The notes under the pieces were generated by a model. The model searched no databases, was not told the DNA's origin, and saw nothing but the letters and a program-made list of their open reading frames with translations. Both the position numbers and the translations under genes were made by a program. Shown here piece after piece: positions 12,972 through 20,233 of a stretch of DNA of 42,299 nucleotides. The stretch lies in contig NZ_AZWO01000041.1 of NCBI RefSeq assembly GCF_000514775.1, positions 1 to 42,299 on the forward strand. The letters run 5' to 3'. Origin of the DNA: Salinispora pacifica CNR114 (GTDB lineage Bacteria; Actinomycetota; Actinomycetes; Mycobacteriales; Micromonosporaceae). Position 1 is the stretch's first letter. The number at the start of each line of letters is the position of its first letter.

Positions 12972-15170
12972 ATGACGTCCCCCCAAGACGAGCGTTTCGA
13001 CTGGCAGGCCGCTGAGGCGGACCTGACCGACCCCACCACCACCGGCGGCGTGGATGCCGAGGTGGTGAACCTGGATGCCGCCCGGTCCCGCCGGCAGGCA
13101 CCCACCCCGCCCGACGACGGCGACCTGGGCGAGACCGGCCCGCGTCTGGTGGATTCGCCGGCCGCGCAGCGGTCGCCGCGGTTCACGGTGGCGGGGTTGC
13201 AGGACGCGAAGCGTCGGCCGATTGTGCCGGCGTGGCTGCGCTCGCGTGCCGAGCTGCGCGACGCCGCCCGTTGGACGGTCGGGCACCTGTTCCACGCCGG
13301 AACGTTCCACCTGACCCGCACCCCCAAGTACGCCGGCAAGCTGGCATGGCGTGCCCCGCGCGGCGCGGGCCGACTGCTCGGCGGGTGGGGGCGCTGGCTG
13401 TTTGACCTGCAAGGTGAGCACGTGCGCCAGTTGACGGCGGACAAGGGCGACGCGGAGATGTACCTCAAGGTGTCGCGGCTGCGGGACCGGCGCGTCCGGT
13501 GGCGCGGCTTCATCACCGCCGCCGTCGTGCTGGGCGTGCTGCCCGCGCTGGGTATCGCCTACGCCCTCGCCCCGGCCGAGGCCCGTTACGCCACCCTCGC
13601 CGCACTGCTCGCCGCCCTCGGTGCGCTCGGCCGCCCGGCGGATAAGCCCCTGCTCGACACCGCCGTGGTCGTGCCCCGCGTGCAGAAACTCACCTCGGAT
13701 GTGGTGGTACGGGCGTTGGGCAACCTCGGCATCACCGGCATCAACCAGGCGCTGTCCAAGGGCGACCGGGGCAAGGACTGGTTCCCCGCCCCGATCACCC
13801 GCGACGGCCCCGGCTGGCGCGCCGATGTGGAGCTGCCGAACGGGGTCACCGCGACCGAGGTCATCGAGAAGCGGGAAAAGCTCGCCGCCGGCCTCTCCCG
13901 CCCGCTCGGGTGTGTGTGGCCGGAGGGGCAGCCCGAGGTGCACCCCGGCCGACTTGTGCTCTGGGTTGGGGATCAGGACATGTCCAAGGCCCGGAAGCCG
14001 GTGTGGCCGCTGCTCAAGGCCGGCAGCGTGGACCTGTTCCGGCCGCAGCCGTTCGGCACCGACCCGCGCGGCCGATGGGTTGACCTCACGCTGATGTTCA
14101 TGGCCATGGTCATCGGTTCCATCCCCCGCATGGGAAAGACCTTCACCCTGCGGGAGGTGCTGTTGATCGCGGCGTTGGACCCGCGTGCGGAGATCCACGC
14201 CTACGACCTCAAGGGCACCGGTGACCTGTCGGCGTTGGAGCAGGTCGCGCACCGCTACCGCGCCGGGGAGGAAGACGAGGACATCGAGTACGCGGTGGCC
14301 GGCATGCGGGAGCTGCGCGACGAGCTGCGCCGACGCGCCAAGGTGATCCGCGGCCTGCCCCGCGACCTCTGCCCCGAGAACAAGGTCACGCCTGAACTGG
14401 CCTCGAAGAAGTCGCTTGGCCTGCATCCGCTGGTCGTCGGGGTGGACGAGTGTCAGAAGTGGTTCGAGCACCCCGAGTACGGCAAGGAGTTGGAGGCCAT
14501 CTCCACCGACCTTGTGAAGCGAGGGCCGGCGCTCGGGATCATCCCCGTGTTCGCCACCCAGCGGCCGGACGCCAAGAGCCTCCCGACCGGGATCAGCGCG
14601 AACGCATCGACGCGGTTCTGTCTCAAGGTGATGGGGCAGACCGAGAACGACATGGTGCTCGGTACCTCGCAGTACAAGCAGGGCATCCGCGCCACGATGT
14701 TCGCCTGGACGGACAAGGGCACGGGCTACTTCGTCGGTGAGGGCGCCGACGCCCGGATCACCACCACCGTCAACATCGACGGCCCCCTAGCCGAGAAGAT
14801 CGCGGCTCGCGCCCGCATCGCTCGGGAGGCCGCCGGGCGGTTAACCGGGCACGCCCTCGGTGAGCAGCCCGCCAAGGTCCAGGCGCTGTCCTACAACCTG
14901 CTCGACGACATCACCGCCGTGGTGCCCGCCAGTGAGGCCAAGGTGTGGTGCCGCACCGTCGCGGCTCGGCTGGCCGAGCTGCGGCCCGAGGTCTACACCG
15001 GCTGGGACGGCGAGCAGGTGACCGTGGCGCTCAAGCCGTTCGGGGTGAAGGTCGGGCAGACGTGGGGCACCGACCCAGACACCGGCAAGGGTGCGAACCG
15101 GGGCGGTTTCGAACGCGCCGCGATCATCGCGACGATAGCCGAGCGTAACCGGAAGCGGGACGCGAGCTAA
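12972..15170 (+). CDS. FtsK/SpoIIIE-type conjugal DNA translocase (TraB-like)
   Basis: The protein has 732 residues from an ATG with GGAGG upstream. Residues 1-170 are a hydrophilic N-terminal region, with two membrane segments at about 178-215. The ATPase has Walker A GSIPRMGKT (382-390), Walker B LVVGVDEC (about 487-494) and the FtsK-type sensor VFATQRPD. A winged-helix-like C-terminus (about 640-732) would recognise DNA. In actinomycetes a single TraB hexamer moves double-stranded DNA between hyphae without a relaxase, and no relaxase is seen in this element. A 16-bp palindrome just after the stop may be its recognition locus. Confidence 0.9.
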   Translation: MTSPQDERFDWQAAEADLTDPTTTGGVDAEVVNLDAARSRRQAPTPPDDGDLGETGPRLVDSPAAQRSPRFTVAGLQDAKRRPIVPAWLRSRAELRDAARWTVGHLFHAGTFHLTRTPKYAGKLAWRAPRGAGRLLGGWGRWLFDLQGEHVRQLTADKGDAEMYLKVSRLRDRRVRWRGFITAAVVLGVLPALGIAYALAPAEARYATLAALLAALGALGRPADKPLLDTAVVVPRVQKLTSDVVVRALGNLGITGINQALSKGDRGKDWFPAPITRDGPGWRADVELPNGVTATEVIEKREKLAAGLSRPLGCVWPEGQPEVHPGRLVLWVGDQDMSKARKPVWPLLKAGSVDLFRPQPFGTDPRGRWVDLTLMFMAMVIGSIPRMGKTFTLREVLLIAALDPRAEIHAYDLKGTGDLSALEQVAHRYRAGEEDEDIEYAVAGMRELRDELRRRAKVIRGLPRDLCPENKVTPELASKKSLGLHPLVVGVDECQKWFEHPEYGKELEAISTDLVKRGPALGIIPVFATQRPDAKSLPTGISANASTRFCLKVMGQTENDMVLGTSQYKQGIRATMFAWTDKGTGYFVGEGADARITTTVNIDGPLAEKIAARARIAREAAGRLTGHALGEQPAKVQALSYNLLDDITAVVPASEAKVWCRTVAARLAELRPEVYTGWDGEQVTVALKPFGVKVGQTWGTDPDTGKGANRGGFERAAIIATIAERNRKRDAS

Positions 15171-15179
15171 CCCGGGTTT

Positions 15180-15220
15180 GGTCCTAGGTCTAGGAGCAGG
15201 CACCTCCTAGACCTAGGACC
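15180..15220. repeat. Perfect 16-bp inverted repeat after traB
   Basis: GGTCCTAGGTCTAGGA (15180-15195) and its exact complement (15205-15220) flank 9 nt. CCTAGGA recurs at 15224-15230. It could be the traB terminator or part of a clt transfer site, which in actinomycete elements lies next to traB and contains short repeats. Confidence 0.6.
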
Positions 15221-15311
15221 ACCCCTAGGACGGCATCCGATACCTGATCAGGACGCTAGGAATCTAGCGGCCTCCCCCAACCACACCCGAAAACCGGCCC
15301 TGGAGGCTGTC

Positions 15312-15563
15312 ATGACCCCCCGCACCCTGCTAACCACCGCCCCCTGCCTCACCCTCGCCGCGCTCACGCTCGGTTACCTCGCGCTGTGCGTGGCTGCGCC
15401 GTTCGGACGTTGCCGCACCTGCAAGGGCACCGGCCGCAAGCTGTCCGCGTTCGGCCGGCTGCGGCGGGAGTGCCGCCGCTGCGCCGGAACCGGGCTACGG
15501 CTGCGCGTCGGCCGACACGCCATCAACCACATCAAAGACGAGTACCAAGCGGCCAAGCGATGA
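15312..15563 (+). CDS. Small membrane protein with DnaJ-like cysteine motifs
   Basis: The ATG at 15312 encodes 83 residues. A single membrane segment (about 6-30) is followed by CRTCKGTGRK (34-43) and CRRCAGTGLR (54-63), two CxxCxGxG units as in the DnaJ zinc-binding domain, enough for one zinc. The C-terminus is basic. It is coupled by ATGA to the next gene. A membrane-anchored zinc protein of the replication or transfer cluster is the most I can say. Confidence 0.65.
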   Translation: MTPRTLLTTAPCLTLAALTLGYLALCVAAPFGRCRTCKGTGRKLSAFGRLRRECRRCAGTGLRLRVGRHAINHIKDEYQAAKR

Positions 15564-15835
15564 GCCGTCGACCGCACGACGGGCACACCGAGTGGTGCGG
15601 CAAGGATCACCGCTGCGGCCTCGGTGAGCACCGGTCGGAAGAGATCGTGATCGACATCGCCGCCCGCGCCCGCGCCGTACTCGTACGAGTTCGCACCGCC
15701 GCCGGCCGGGAGCACGCCGAGGTTCGCGTCAGGGTCGCACTCGCCTCCGGTGAGGTGGCCGCACGGCGGCAGTTGGTGGGCTTGCTCGGCGACGTGCGCC
15801 AGGCCGTCACCCGCGCCGCGATCACCGGCCGATGA
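15560..15835 (+). CDS. AICE protein of unknown function
   Basis: The ATG overlaps the previous stop and gives 91 residues. The N-terminus has His and Cys residues (MSRRPHDGHTEWCGKDHRCG), a possible metal site. The rest predicts strands then helix (ARAVLVRVRTAAGREHAEVR). No family was recognised. It is linked by ATGA to the primase-polymerase gene, so it is probably part of the replication operon. Confidence 0.55.
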   Translation: MSRRPHDGHTEWCGKDHRCGLGEHRSEEIVIDIAARARAVLVRVRTAAGREHAEVRVRVALASGEVAARRQLVGLLGDVRQAVTRAAITGR

Positions 15836-16986
15836 CCGGCGGGCACTGGATCGGGGCGAGCAAAGCCCTCGGTCGTTTCGTATCAGTCGATCTGCCGTAC
15901 CCGCACATCTGCGAACGAACCGTCGCCGCCGAAGACACCGCCTCCGGCCTGCCGTTGCAGGTCGCCCGGTGGGAGAAGGCCCGCTACTGCGCTGCGTGCG
16001 CCCACGAAAAGTACCAACGCCATCGCCGACCGATACCCGACATCCCACCTGCTGTCATGGAGAGGACCCGCACCATGTCGGACAACCCGCTGTTGACCGC
16101 CGCCCTCGGCCACGCCGAACGCGGCTGGCACGTCCTTCCGCTCCGTCCCGACGACAAGCGACCCGCGTTCCCCAACCACACCGCCGACGACTGCACCGGC
16201 CGCGACCCACGCTGCCGCGCCGGGCACGTCGGATGGGAGCCCCGCGCCACCACCGACCCCGACCGCATCCGCCGAGCCTGGACCGCCCGCCCCTACGGCA
16301 TTGGCCTGGCGTGCGGGCCGTCCCACCTCGTGGTGGTCGATCTCGACACGCCGAAGGACGGCAGCGCCGGCCCGACCGGGCTGGATACCCTTACCGACCT
16401 CGCCCGGCAGCACGGGACCGGCATCGACGCCACGTACACCGTGACCACCGGACGAGGCGGCACCCACCTCTACTACCGGCACCCCGACGACGGCCCCGTC
16501 CTGCGCAACACCGCCGGAGAGCGTGGCAACGGCCTCGGCCCGATGGTCGACACCCGCGCCCACGGCGGCTACGTCGTCGCCGCCGGCTCCACCGTTGCCG
16601 GACGGCCCTACACCGTCGACCTAGACACCGACCCCGCACCGCTACCGGACTGGCTGGCCGGACTGCTCACCCCGGCTCCGCTGCCGCCGCAACGCCCGGT
16701 GGTGGTGGCACTGCCGAACGGGCGGGGACGGGCATTCGTGCGATCCGCTGTCGAACGGGAGTGCGCGCGGATCACCACCGCCCCGGACCACCACAACGAC
16801 GCCCTGTACCTCGCCTCGGTGGCGCTCGGTCAGCTTGTCGCGGGCGGTTCCCTGTCCACCGACGAGGCGTCTACTGCGCTGGAACACGCGGGGATTTCCG
16901 CCGGACTGCGACACCGAGCGGTGCTGGCCACCATCGCCTCCGGATTCCGGGCAGGTGCCCGCCGCCCCCGGACGGTGGCCGCATGA
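15832..16986 (+). CDS. Bifunctional primase-polymerase (Prim-Pol, RepA-type)
   Basis: The full frame has 384 residues. The Prim-Pol domain begins at about residue 85 (LLTAALGHAERGWHVLPL) and shows the metal motif VVDLDTP (D170, D172), the catalytic GRGGTHLYY (H212) and VDTRAHGGYVVAAGS. It would synthesise primers and extend DNA for element replication, together with the ATPase encoded next. The first 81 residues contain a Cys/His-rich segment (CERT, CAACAHEKYQRH) not usual for the domain. A second start at 16075 (MSDNPLLTAALGHAERGW), with GAGAGGA upstream, would give a 303-residue canonical protein. Both forms may be made. Confidence 0.85.
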   Translation: MTGGHWIGASKALGRFVSVDLPYPHICERTVAAEDTASGLPLQVARWEKARYCAACAHEKYQRHRRPIPDIPPAVMERTRTMSDNPLLTAALGHAERGWHVLPLRPDDKRPAFPNHTADDCTGRDPRCRAGHVGWEPRATTDPDRIRRAWTARPYGIGLACGPSHLVVVDLDTPKDGSAGPTGLDTLTDLARQHGTGIDATYTVTTGRGGTHLYYRHPDDGPVLRNTAGERGNGLGPMVDTRAHGGYVVAAGSTVAGRPYTVDLDTDPAPLPDWLAGLLTPAPLPPQRPVVVALPNGRGRAFVRSAVERECARITTAPDHHNDALYLASVALGQLVAGGSLSTDEASTALEHAGISAGLRHRAVLATIASGFRAGARRPRTVAA

Positions 16987-18089
16987 GCGCCGAACCGAAT
17001 GAGCGACCGAACCTGCACGTCGCTGGGCCGGACGATGCCGCCGAAGTGCTGTCGGCCGAGCAGGCGCGGCCAGCCCGGATCCGCACCTCGTGGTCCGCGG
17101 CCGACATCATGGCGATGACCTTCGCCCCGCCAAAGTGGGCCGTGCCCGGCGTGCTGTCCGAGGGCGTCAACCTGCTATGCGGACCACCGAAGGTCGGCAA
17201 ATCGTGGATGTCGCTCGGCCTCGGTGTCGATGTCGCCCTCGGCGGTAAGGCGTTCGGGACGATCCCCGTCGAGCGTGGCCCGGTGCTGTACCTCGCCCTG
17301 GAAGACACCGCCCGCCGTCTGCAATCACGGCTGAGCAAGGTGCTGGGCCAGCGAAAGGCACCGGCCGGTCTCACCCTCGCCACCGAGTGCCCGCCCCTAC
17401 CGCAAGGCGGAGACCGGGCCATCGCCGCGTGGCTAGACCGCAACCCATCCGCGCGCATGGTCATCATCGACGTGTTCGCCAAGCTACGCGGCAACTCCGC
17501 ACCCGGCTCCTCCGCCTACGACGCCGACTACGCCGCCGTCGGCCGGGCGAAGAAGGTCGCCGACGACTACGGCGTCGCGTTCGTCCTGGTCCACCACGTA
17601 CGCAAGGCCGGATCCGACGACTTCCTCACCGAGGTATCCGGCACCAACGGCCTCGCCGGAGCCGCCGACGCCACCCTCGTCCTCAAACGGGCACGCAACC
17701 AGGGCGACGGCGTGCTCCACGTGACCGGCCGCGATGTTGACGAAAACGAGTACGCCCTGAACTTCGACACCGCCGCCGGGGCGTGGCAGATGCTCGACGG
17801 CCCGGCCCAGGATCACCAGGTCGGCGAGACCCGCGCAGCGATCCTGCGGTTCCTGCGAACCACCCCCGGCAGCACACCCAAGGCCATCGCCGGCAGCGTC
17901 GGCCTTGCCTACGAAACTGTGAAGCGCACCTGTCAGCGAATGCTCGCCGACGGACAACTCGCCGCCGACACCGGCGGCCGGTACCGAGTCCCCGGTGTCC
18001 CCCCTGTCCCCGGTGTCCCCCAACCCACCCTGACCAGCGAAAACAAGGGGGACACCACGGGGACACCCGGACTCTGGCCGCAACCCTGA
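16983..18089 (+). CDS. RecA-like replicative ATPase/helicase (RepA-type AAA)
   Basis: The protein of 368 residues starts at an ATG overlapping the Prim-Pol stop. Walker A is GPPKVGKS (67-74), Walker B MVIIDVFAKL (D163), and LVHHVRK and SGTNGLAGAAD follow as in RepA/RecA-fold hexameric helicases. A winged-helix-like region lies at about 280-330 (TPKAIAGSVGLAYETVKRTCQRML). The last 40 residues (VPGVPPVPGVPQPTLTSEN) are encoded by repeated GGTGTCCCC units that also exist in inverted copy at 6713-6801. It likely unwinds the excised circle for Prim-Pol. Confidence 0.85.
   Translation: MSAEPNERPNLHVAGPDDAAEVLSAEQARPARIRTSWSAADIMAMTFAPPKWAVPGVLSEGVNLLCGPPKVGKSWMSLGLGVDVALGGKAFGTIPVERGPVLYLALEDTARRLQSRLSKVLGQRKAPAGLTLATECPPLPQGGDRAIAAWLDRNPSARMVIIDVFAKLRGNSAPGSSAYDADYAAVGRAKKVADDYGVAFVLVHHVRKAGSDDFLTEVSGTNGLAGAADATLVLKRARNQGDGVLHVTGRDVDENEYALNFDTAAGAWQMLDGPAQDHQVGETRAAILRFLRTTPGSTPKAIAGSVGLAYETVKRTCQRMLADGQLAADTGGRYRVPGVPPVPGVPQPTLTSENKGDTTGTPGLWPQP
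17965..18068. repeat. GGTGTCCCC repeat cluster, candidate replication origin
   Basis: Inside the 3' end of the ATPase gene, GGTGTCCCC occurs twice forward (from 17993 and 18012) and its complement GGGGACACC twice in reverse, with about 30 nt between the two pairs. Ordered short repeats at the end of a rep gene are typical of iteron origins, but this role is inferred. Confidence 0.45.
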
Positions 18090-18327
18090 CAAACACGCTG
18101 AAACAGCGGTGCAGCACGCTGTTTCAGCACAGGCCCTATGTAGAACCACCCAGATGCCTGAGATCTTGGCTCAGCGTGGCTCTCAGCGGCCCGCCCTGCG
18201 GCCTTTTGCCATCGCACTTCACCACCCCTCGCCGGACCGCCTTCACCAAAGGAACGACCGCGACGGGCGCTCTCAGCGCCTTGCCGCACCACCCCTGACG
18301 GACCGCACTGCCCGGAAAGGACACCCG
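18090..18327. promoter_or_regulatory. Gap before xis with a perfect 12-bp palindrome
   Basis: GCTGAAACAGCG (18097-18108) and CGCTGTTTCAGC (18117-18128) flank 8 nt just after the replication gene stop. It can act as a terminator. The same 9-mer CTGTTTCAG is found in both att arms, so Xis or regulator binding is also possible. Nothing else was seen in the gap. Confidence 0.5.
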
Positions 18328-18585
18328 ATGGCTAAGCGGATCACCCAAAACGCGCCGGTACTGGAGCTACCCGCCGAATTGCTGACCATCCGAGAGGCCG
18401 CAAGCCGCATCGGCATGAGCGTGCGCTACGTCCGCCGCGCCGTCGCCGAGCGGCAGATCGCATTTCACCGCATCGGCCGGTCGATCCGGATCGACCCCGC
18501 CGACCTGGCTGCGTTCGTCCACGCCGGACGAGTCGAGCCCGTGACCGCAGAGTCCATCTGGCGCGAGTTAAGGAGCGTTGCCTGA
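18328..18585 (+). CDS. xis: Excisionase (MerR-like helix-turn-helix)
   Basis: The ATG at 18328 with GGAAAGGA upstream gives 85 residues. Residues 17-62 (LLTIREAASRIGMSVRYVRRAVAERQIAFHRIGRSIRIDPADLAAFV) form the winged helix of the excisionase/DUF helix_17 family, which bends att DNA to drive excision. It lies 2 nt before int, the standard xis-int order. Confidence 0.85.
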   Translation: MAKRITQNAPVLELPAELLTIREAASRIGMSVRYVRRAVAERQIAFHRIGRSIRIDPADLAAFVHAGRVEPVTAESIWRELRSVA

Positions 18586-18587
18586 TA

Positions 18588-19775
18588 ATGCCGAACAAGG
18601 ACGGACACCGCCGCTACGGCAGCGTGCGCAAGTTGCCCTCCGGCCGCTACCAAGTTCGACACCTCGCGCCGGATGGCACGATGCGACCCGGGGATCAGAC
18701 ATTCGCCCGCAAAACCGAGGCCGAGCGGTATCTAACCCTGATTGAGGCGCAGATGGCCCGCAGGGAGTGGATCGACCCTAATCGAGGAAAGATCCAGTTG
18801 CAGGACTATGCGGAACGGTGGATCACCGAGCGGCCGAACCTGCGCCCCCGCACTGTCCATCTGTACCGATGGACGCTGGGCAAGCACATCACGCCGTACC
18901 TGGGCGGCGTGCCGCTTAACCGGATCGACACACCGATGGTCCGGGAGTGGCGCTCCCGTCTGCTCGCCGACGGCGTGTCGTTGACCATGGCCGCGAAGGC
19001 GTACCGACTGCTGCGCGCCATCCTGATGACAGCTGTGAAGGAGGACGAACTGATCAGGATCAACCCGTGCCGCGTTGTCGGTGCTGACCAGGAGAAGGCC
19101 GCCGAGCGGCCGGTGCTTACCGTTCCGCAGATCTTTGCCTTGGCCGAGCGGATGCCAGACCGTTTCCGGGCGCTGATCCTGGTTACCACGTTCGGATGCC
19201 TGCGATGGGGTGAAGTGGTCGCCCTGCAGCGGCAAGACGTCGACCTGGTTGCCGGCACGGTGCGCGTGCGGCAAGCATTCGTCGAACACCGAGGAACCGG
19301 CCTGATCCTCGGCCCGCCGAAATCCCGGGCCGGTGTGCGAACCATCGCGCTACCGAAGGCTGCTCTGCCCATACTGAAACAGCACGTGAGCAGCCACGTC
19401 GGCGAGGCACCGGAAGCATTCGTGTTTACCGGTGAGAACGGCCGGAATCTCTGGCGCGGCAACTTCAACAAGCTGGTCAAGTGGCCCGATGCGGTCGCCG
19501 CCGTGGGCGTGCCCGGACTGCACTTTCACGACCTGCGGCACACCGGCAACACGCTCGCGTCGCGAGCGCCGGGCGCGAGCCTGCGCGACATCATGGCGCG
19601 GATGGGTCACGACAGCCCTCGCGCCGCGCTGATCTACCAGCACGCCAACCGGGAGGCCGACCAGGGCATCGCCGACGCGATCGACCGGGCCGTCAAGGCG
19701 GCCCGGCGCAAGCCGAGCAAGCGCCGGGTCAAGCGGGCTACCGAGGGCGGCGGACCGGCCACCGAGGCACGCTAA
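18588..19775 (+). CDS. int: Site-specific tyrosine recombinase (integrase)
   Basis: The protein has 395 residues. The N-terminal arm-binding domain (about 1-60, RRYGSVRKLPSGRYQVRH) and SAM-like core-binding domain (about 65-165) precede the catalytic domain with R206 (CLRWGE), H314-D-L-R317, H341 (MGH) and nucleophile Y350 (IYQHA). All are intact. It would recombine the 44-bp core in tRNA-Gly. Its stop codon lies inside the arm-site tandem repeat (19771-19792), so the gene end doubles as part of attP. It is the likely recombinase for all three units in the array. Confidence 0.95.
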   Translation: MPNKDGHRRYGSVRKLPSGRYQVRHLAPDGTMRPGDQTFARKTEAERYLTLIEAQMARREWIDPNRGKIQLQDYAERWITERPNLRPRTVHLYRWTLGKHITPYLGGVPLNRIDTPMVREWRSRLLADGVSLTMAAKAYRLLRAILMTAVKEDELIRINPCRVVGADQEKAAERPVLTVPQIFALAERMPDRFRALILVTTFGCLRWGEVVALQRQDVDLVAGTVRVRQAFVEHRGTGLILGPPKSRAGVRTIALPKAALPILKQHVSSHVGEAPEAFVFTGENGRNLWRGNFNKLVKWPDAVAAVGVPGLHFHDLRHTGNTLASRAPGASLRDIMARMGHDSPRAALIYQHANREADQGIADAIDRAVKAARRKPSKRRVKRATEGGGPATEAR

Positions 19776-19792
19776 TGGCACGCTAATGGCAC
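19771..19792. repeat. Right arm-type integrase site repeats
   Basis: Two head-to-tail GCTAATGGCAC copies overlap the integrase stop and are identical to 6604-6625. CTGTTTCAG follows at 19799-19807, mirrored by CTGAAACAG at 6650-6658 on the left. Confidence 0.65.
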
Positions 19793-19819
19793 GAGCACCT
19801 GTTTCAGCCGTCTAGAACG

Positions 19820-19862
19820 ACGGAAGCCCTGGCGGGACATCTGTCCTGACCAGGGCTTCCGT
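19820..19862. terminator. Bidirectional terminator between int and tRNA-Gly
   Basis: A perfect 13-bp stem, ACGGAAGCCCTGG and its complement, has a 17-nt loop. It can serve both int (plus) and tRNA-Gly (minus). Confidence 0.7.
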
Positions 19863-19865
19863 GCG

Positions 19866-19909
19866 TGGAGCGGGTGACGGGAATCGAACCCGCACTGTCA
19901 GCTTGGGAA
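19866..19909. repeat. Attachment-site core, copy 3 (attR, within tRNA-Gly)
   Basis: It is identical over 44 bp to 646-689 and 6478-6521. Only this copy continues into the 5' half of the tRNA. Confidence 0.9.
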
Positions 19910-19939
19910 GCTGATGTTCTGCCATTGAACTACACCCGC
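19866..19939 (-). tRNA. tRNA-Gly(CCC), integration target
   Basis: The minus strand folds as a tRNA: acceptor GCGGGTG/CACCCGC, anticodon stem TCAGC/GCTGA with loop TTCCCAA (anticodon CCC), T-arm with TTCGATTC, and an encoded CCA at 19866-19868. Its 3' 44 bases are the att core, so integration restores an intact gene. Confidence 0.95.
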
Positions 19940-20233
19940 AAGCGGCACCACTGTACCCCAAGCACCGCGCGGCGCATATCCCGGCACCCGCCGACCCGAG
20001 CGGTCTGCGAGCGGCAGCAGTCACCGGAGCGGGCTGAACCCGTAACCGCGAAGGTCGGGCTCGGTGCAGTGGCTCCGGACGAGCCCCGCCAAGGGAGATG
20101 GAGCGAACTGCCGGTCAGGCCCTTCGGAGCCGGCTCAGCATTTTCAAAGTTGTCGATGTCTTGTAAGGTCTGCCTTACGTTTCCTGCCATGGCACGCACA
20201 CCCCCCCGCTGTGCTGCCAGAAGGAGGTGGCCC
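19940..20233. promoter_or_regulatory. Upstream region of the metalloprotease and tRNA-Gly
   Basis: A palindrome GTAAGG-TCTG-CCTTAC (20163-20178) lies 55 bp before the protease start. It loosely recalls DtxR/IdeR iron boxes, but the match is partial. No clear promoter hexamers were found. Confidence 0.35.

Larger units (their letters stand above)
6478..19909. mobile_element. Actinomycete integrative and conjugative element (AICE) in tRNA-Gly(CCC)
   Basis: The segment between att copies 2 and 3 has the full AICE gene set: tyrosine integrase and xis at the tRNA end, a primase-polymerase plus RecA-like ATPase, an FtsK-type TraB for double-stranded DNA transfer, Spd-like membrane proteins, a GntR regulator and a NUDIX hydrolase. 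All genes but the GntR/glycosyltransferase pair face the tRNA. Matching arm repeats lie about 80 bp inside both ends. Everything needed for excision, replication and transfer looks intact. Confidence 0.9.

Noticed and set aside
18109..18327. Upstream in-frame extension of xis
   Set aside because: It covers the palindrome and has no family similarity; the ribosome site is at 18315-18322 before ATG 18328.
19865..20233. Long N-terminal extension of the metalloprotease beginning MERVTGIEPALSAWE
   Set aside because: This peptide is the well-known artefact of translating antisense tRNA. The ribosome site and signal peptide fix the start at 20234.
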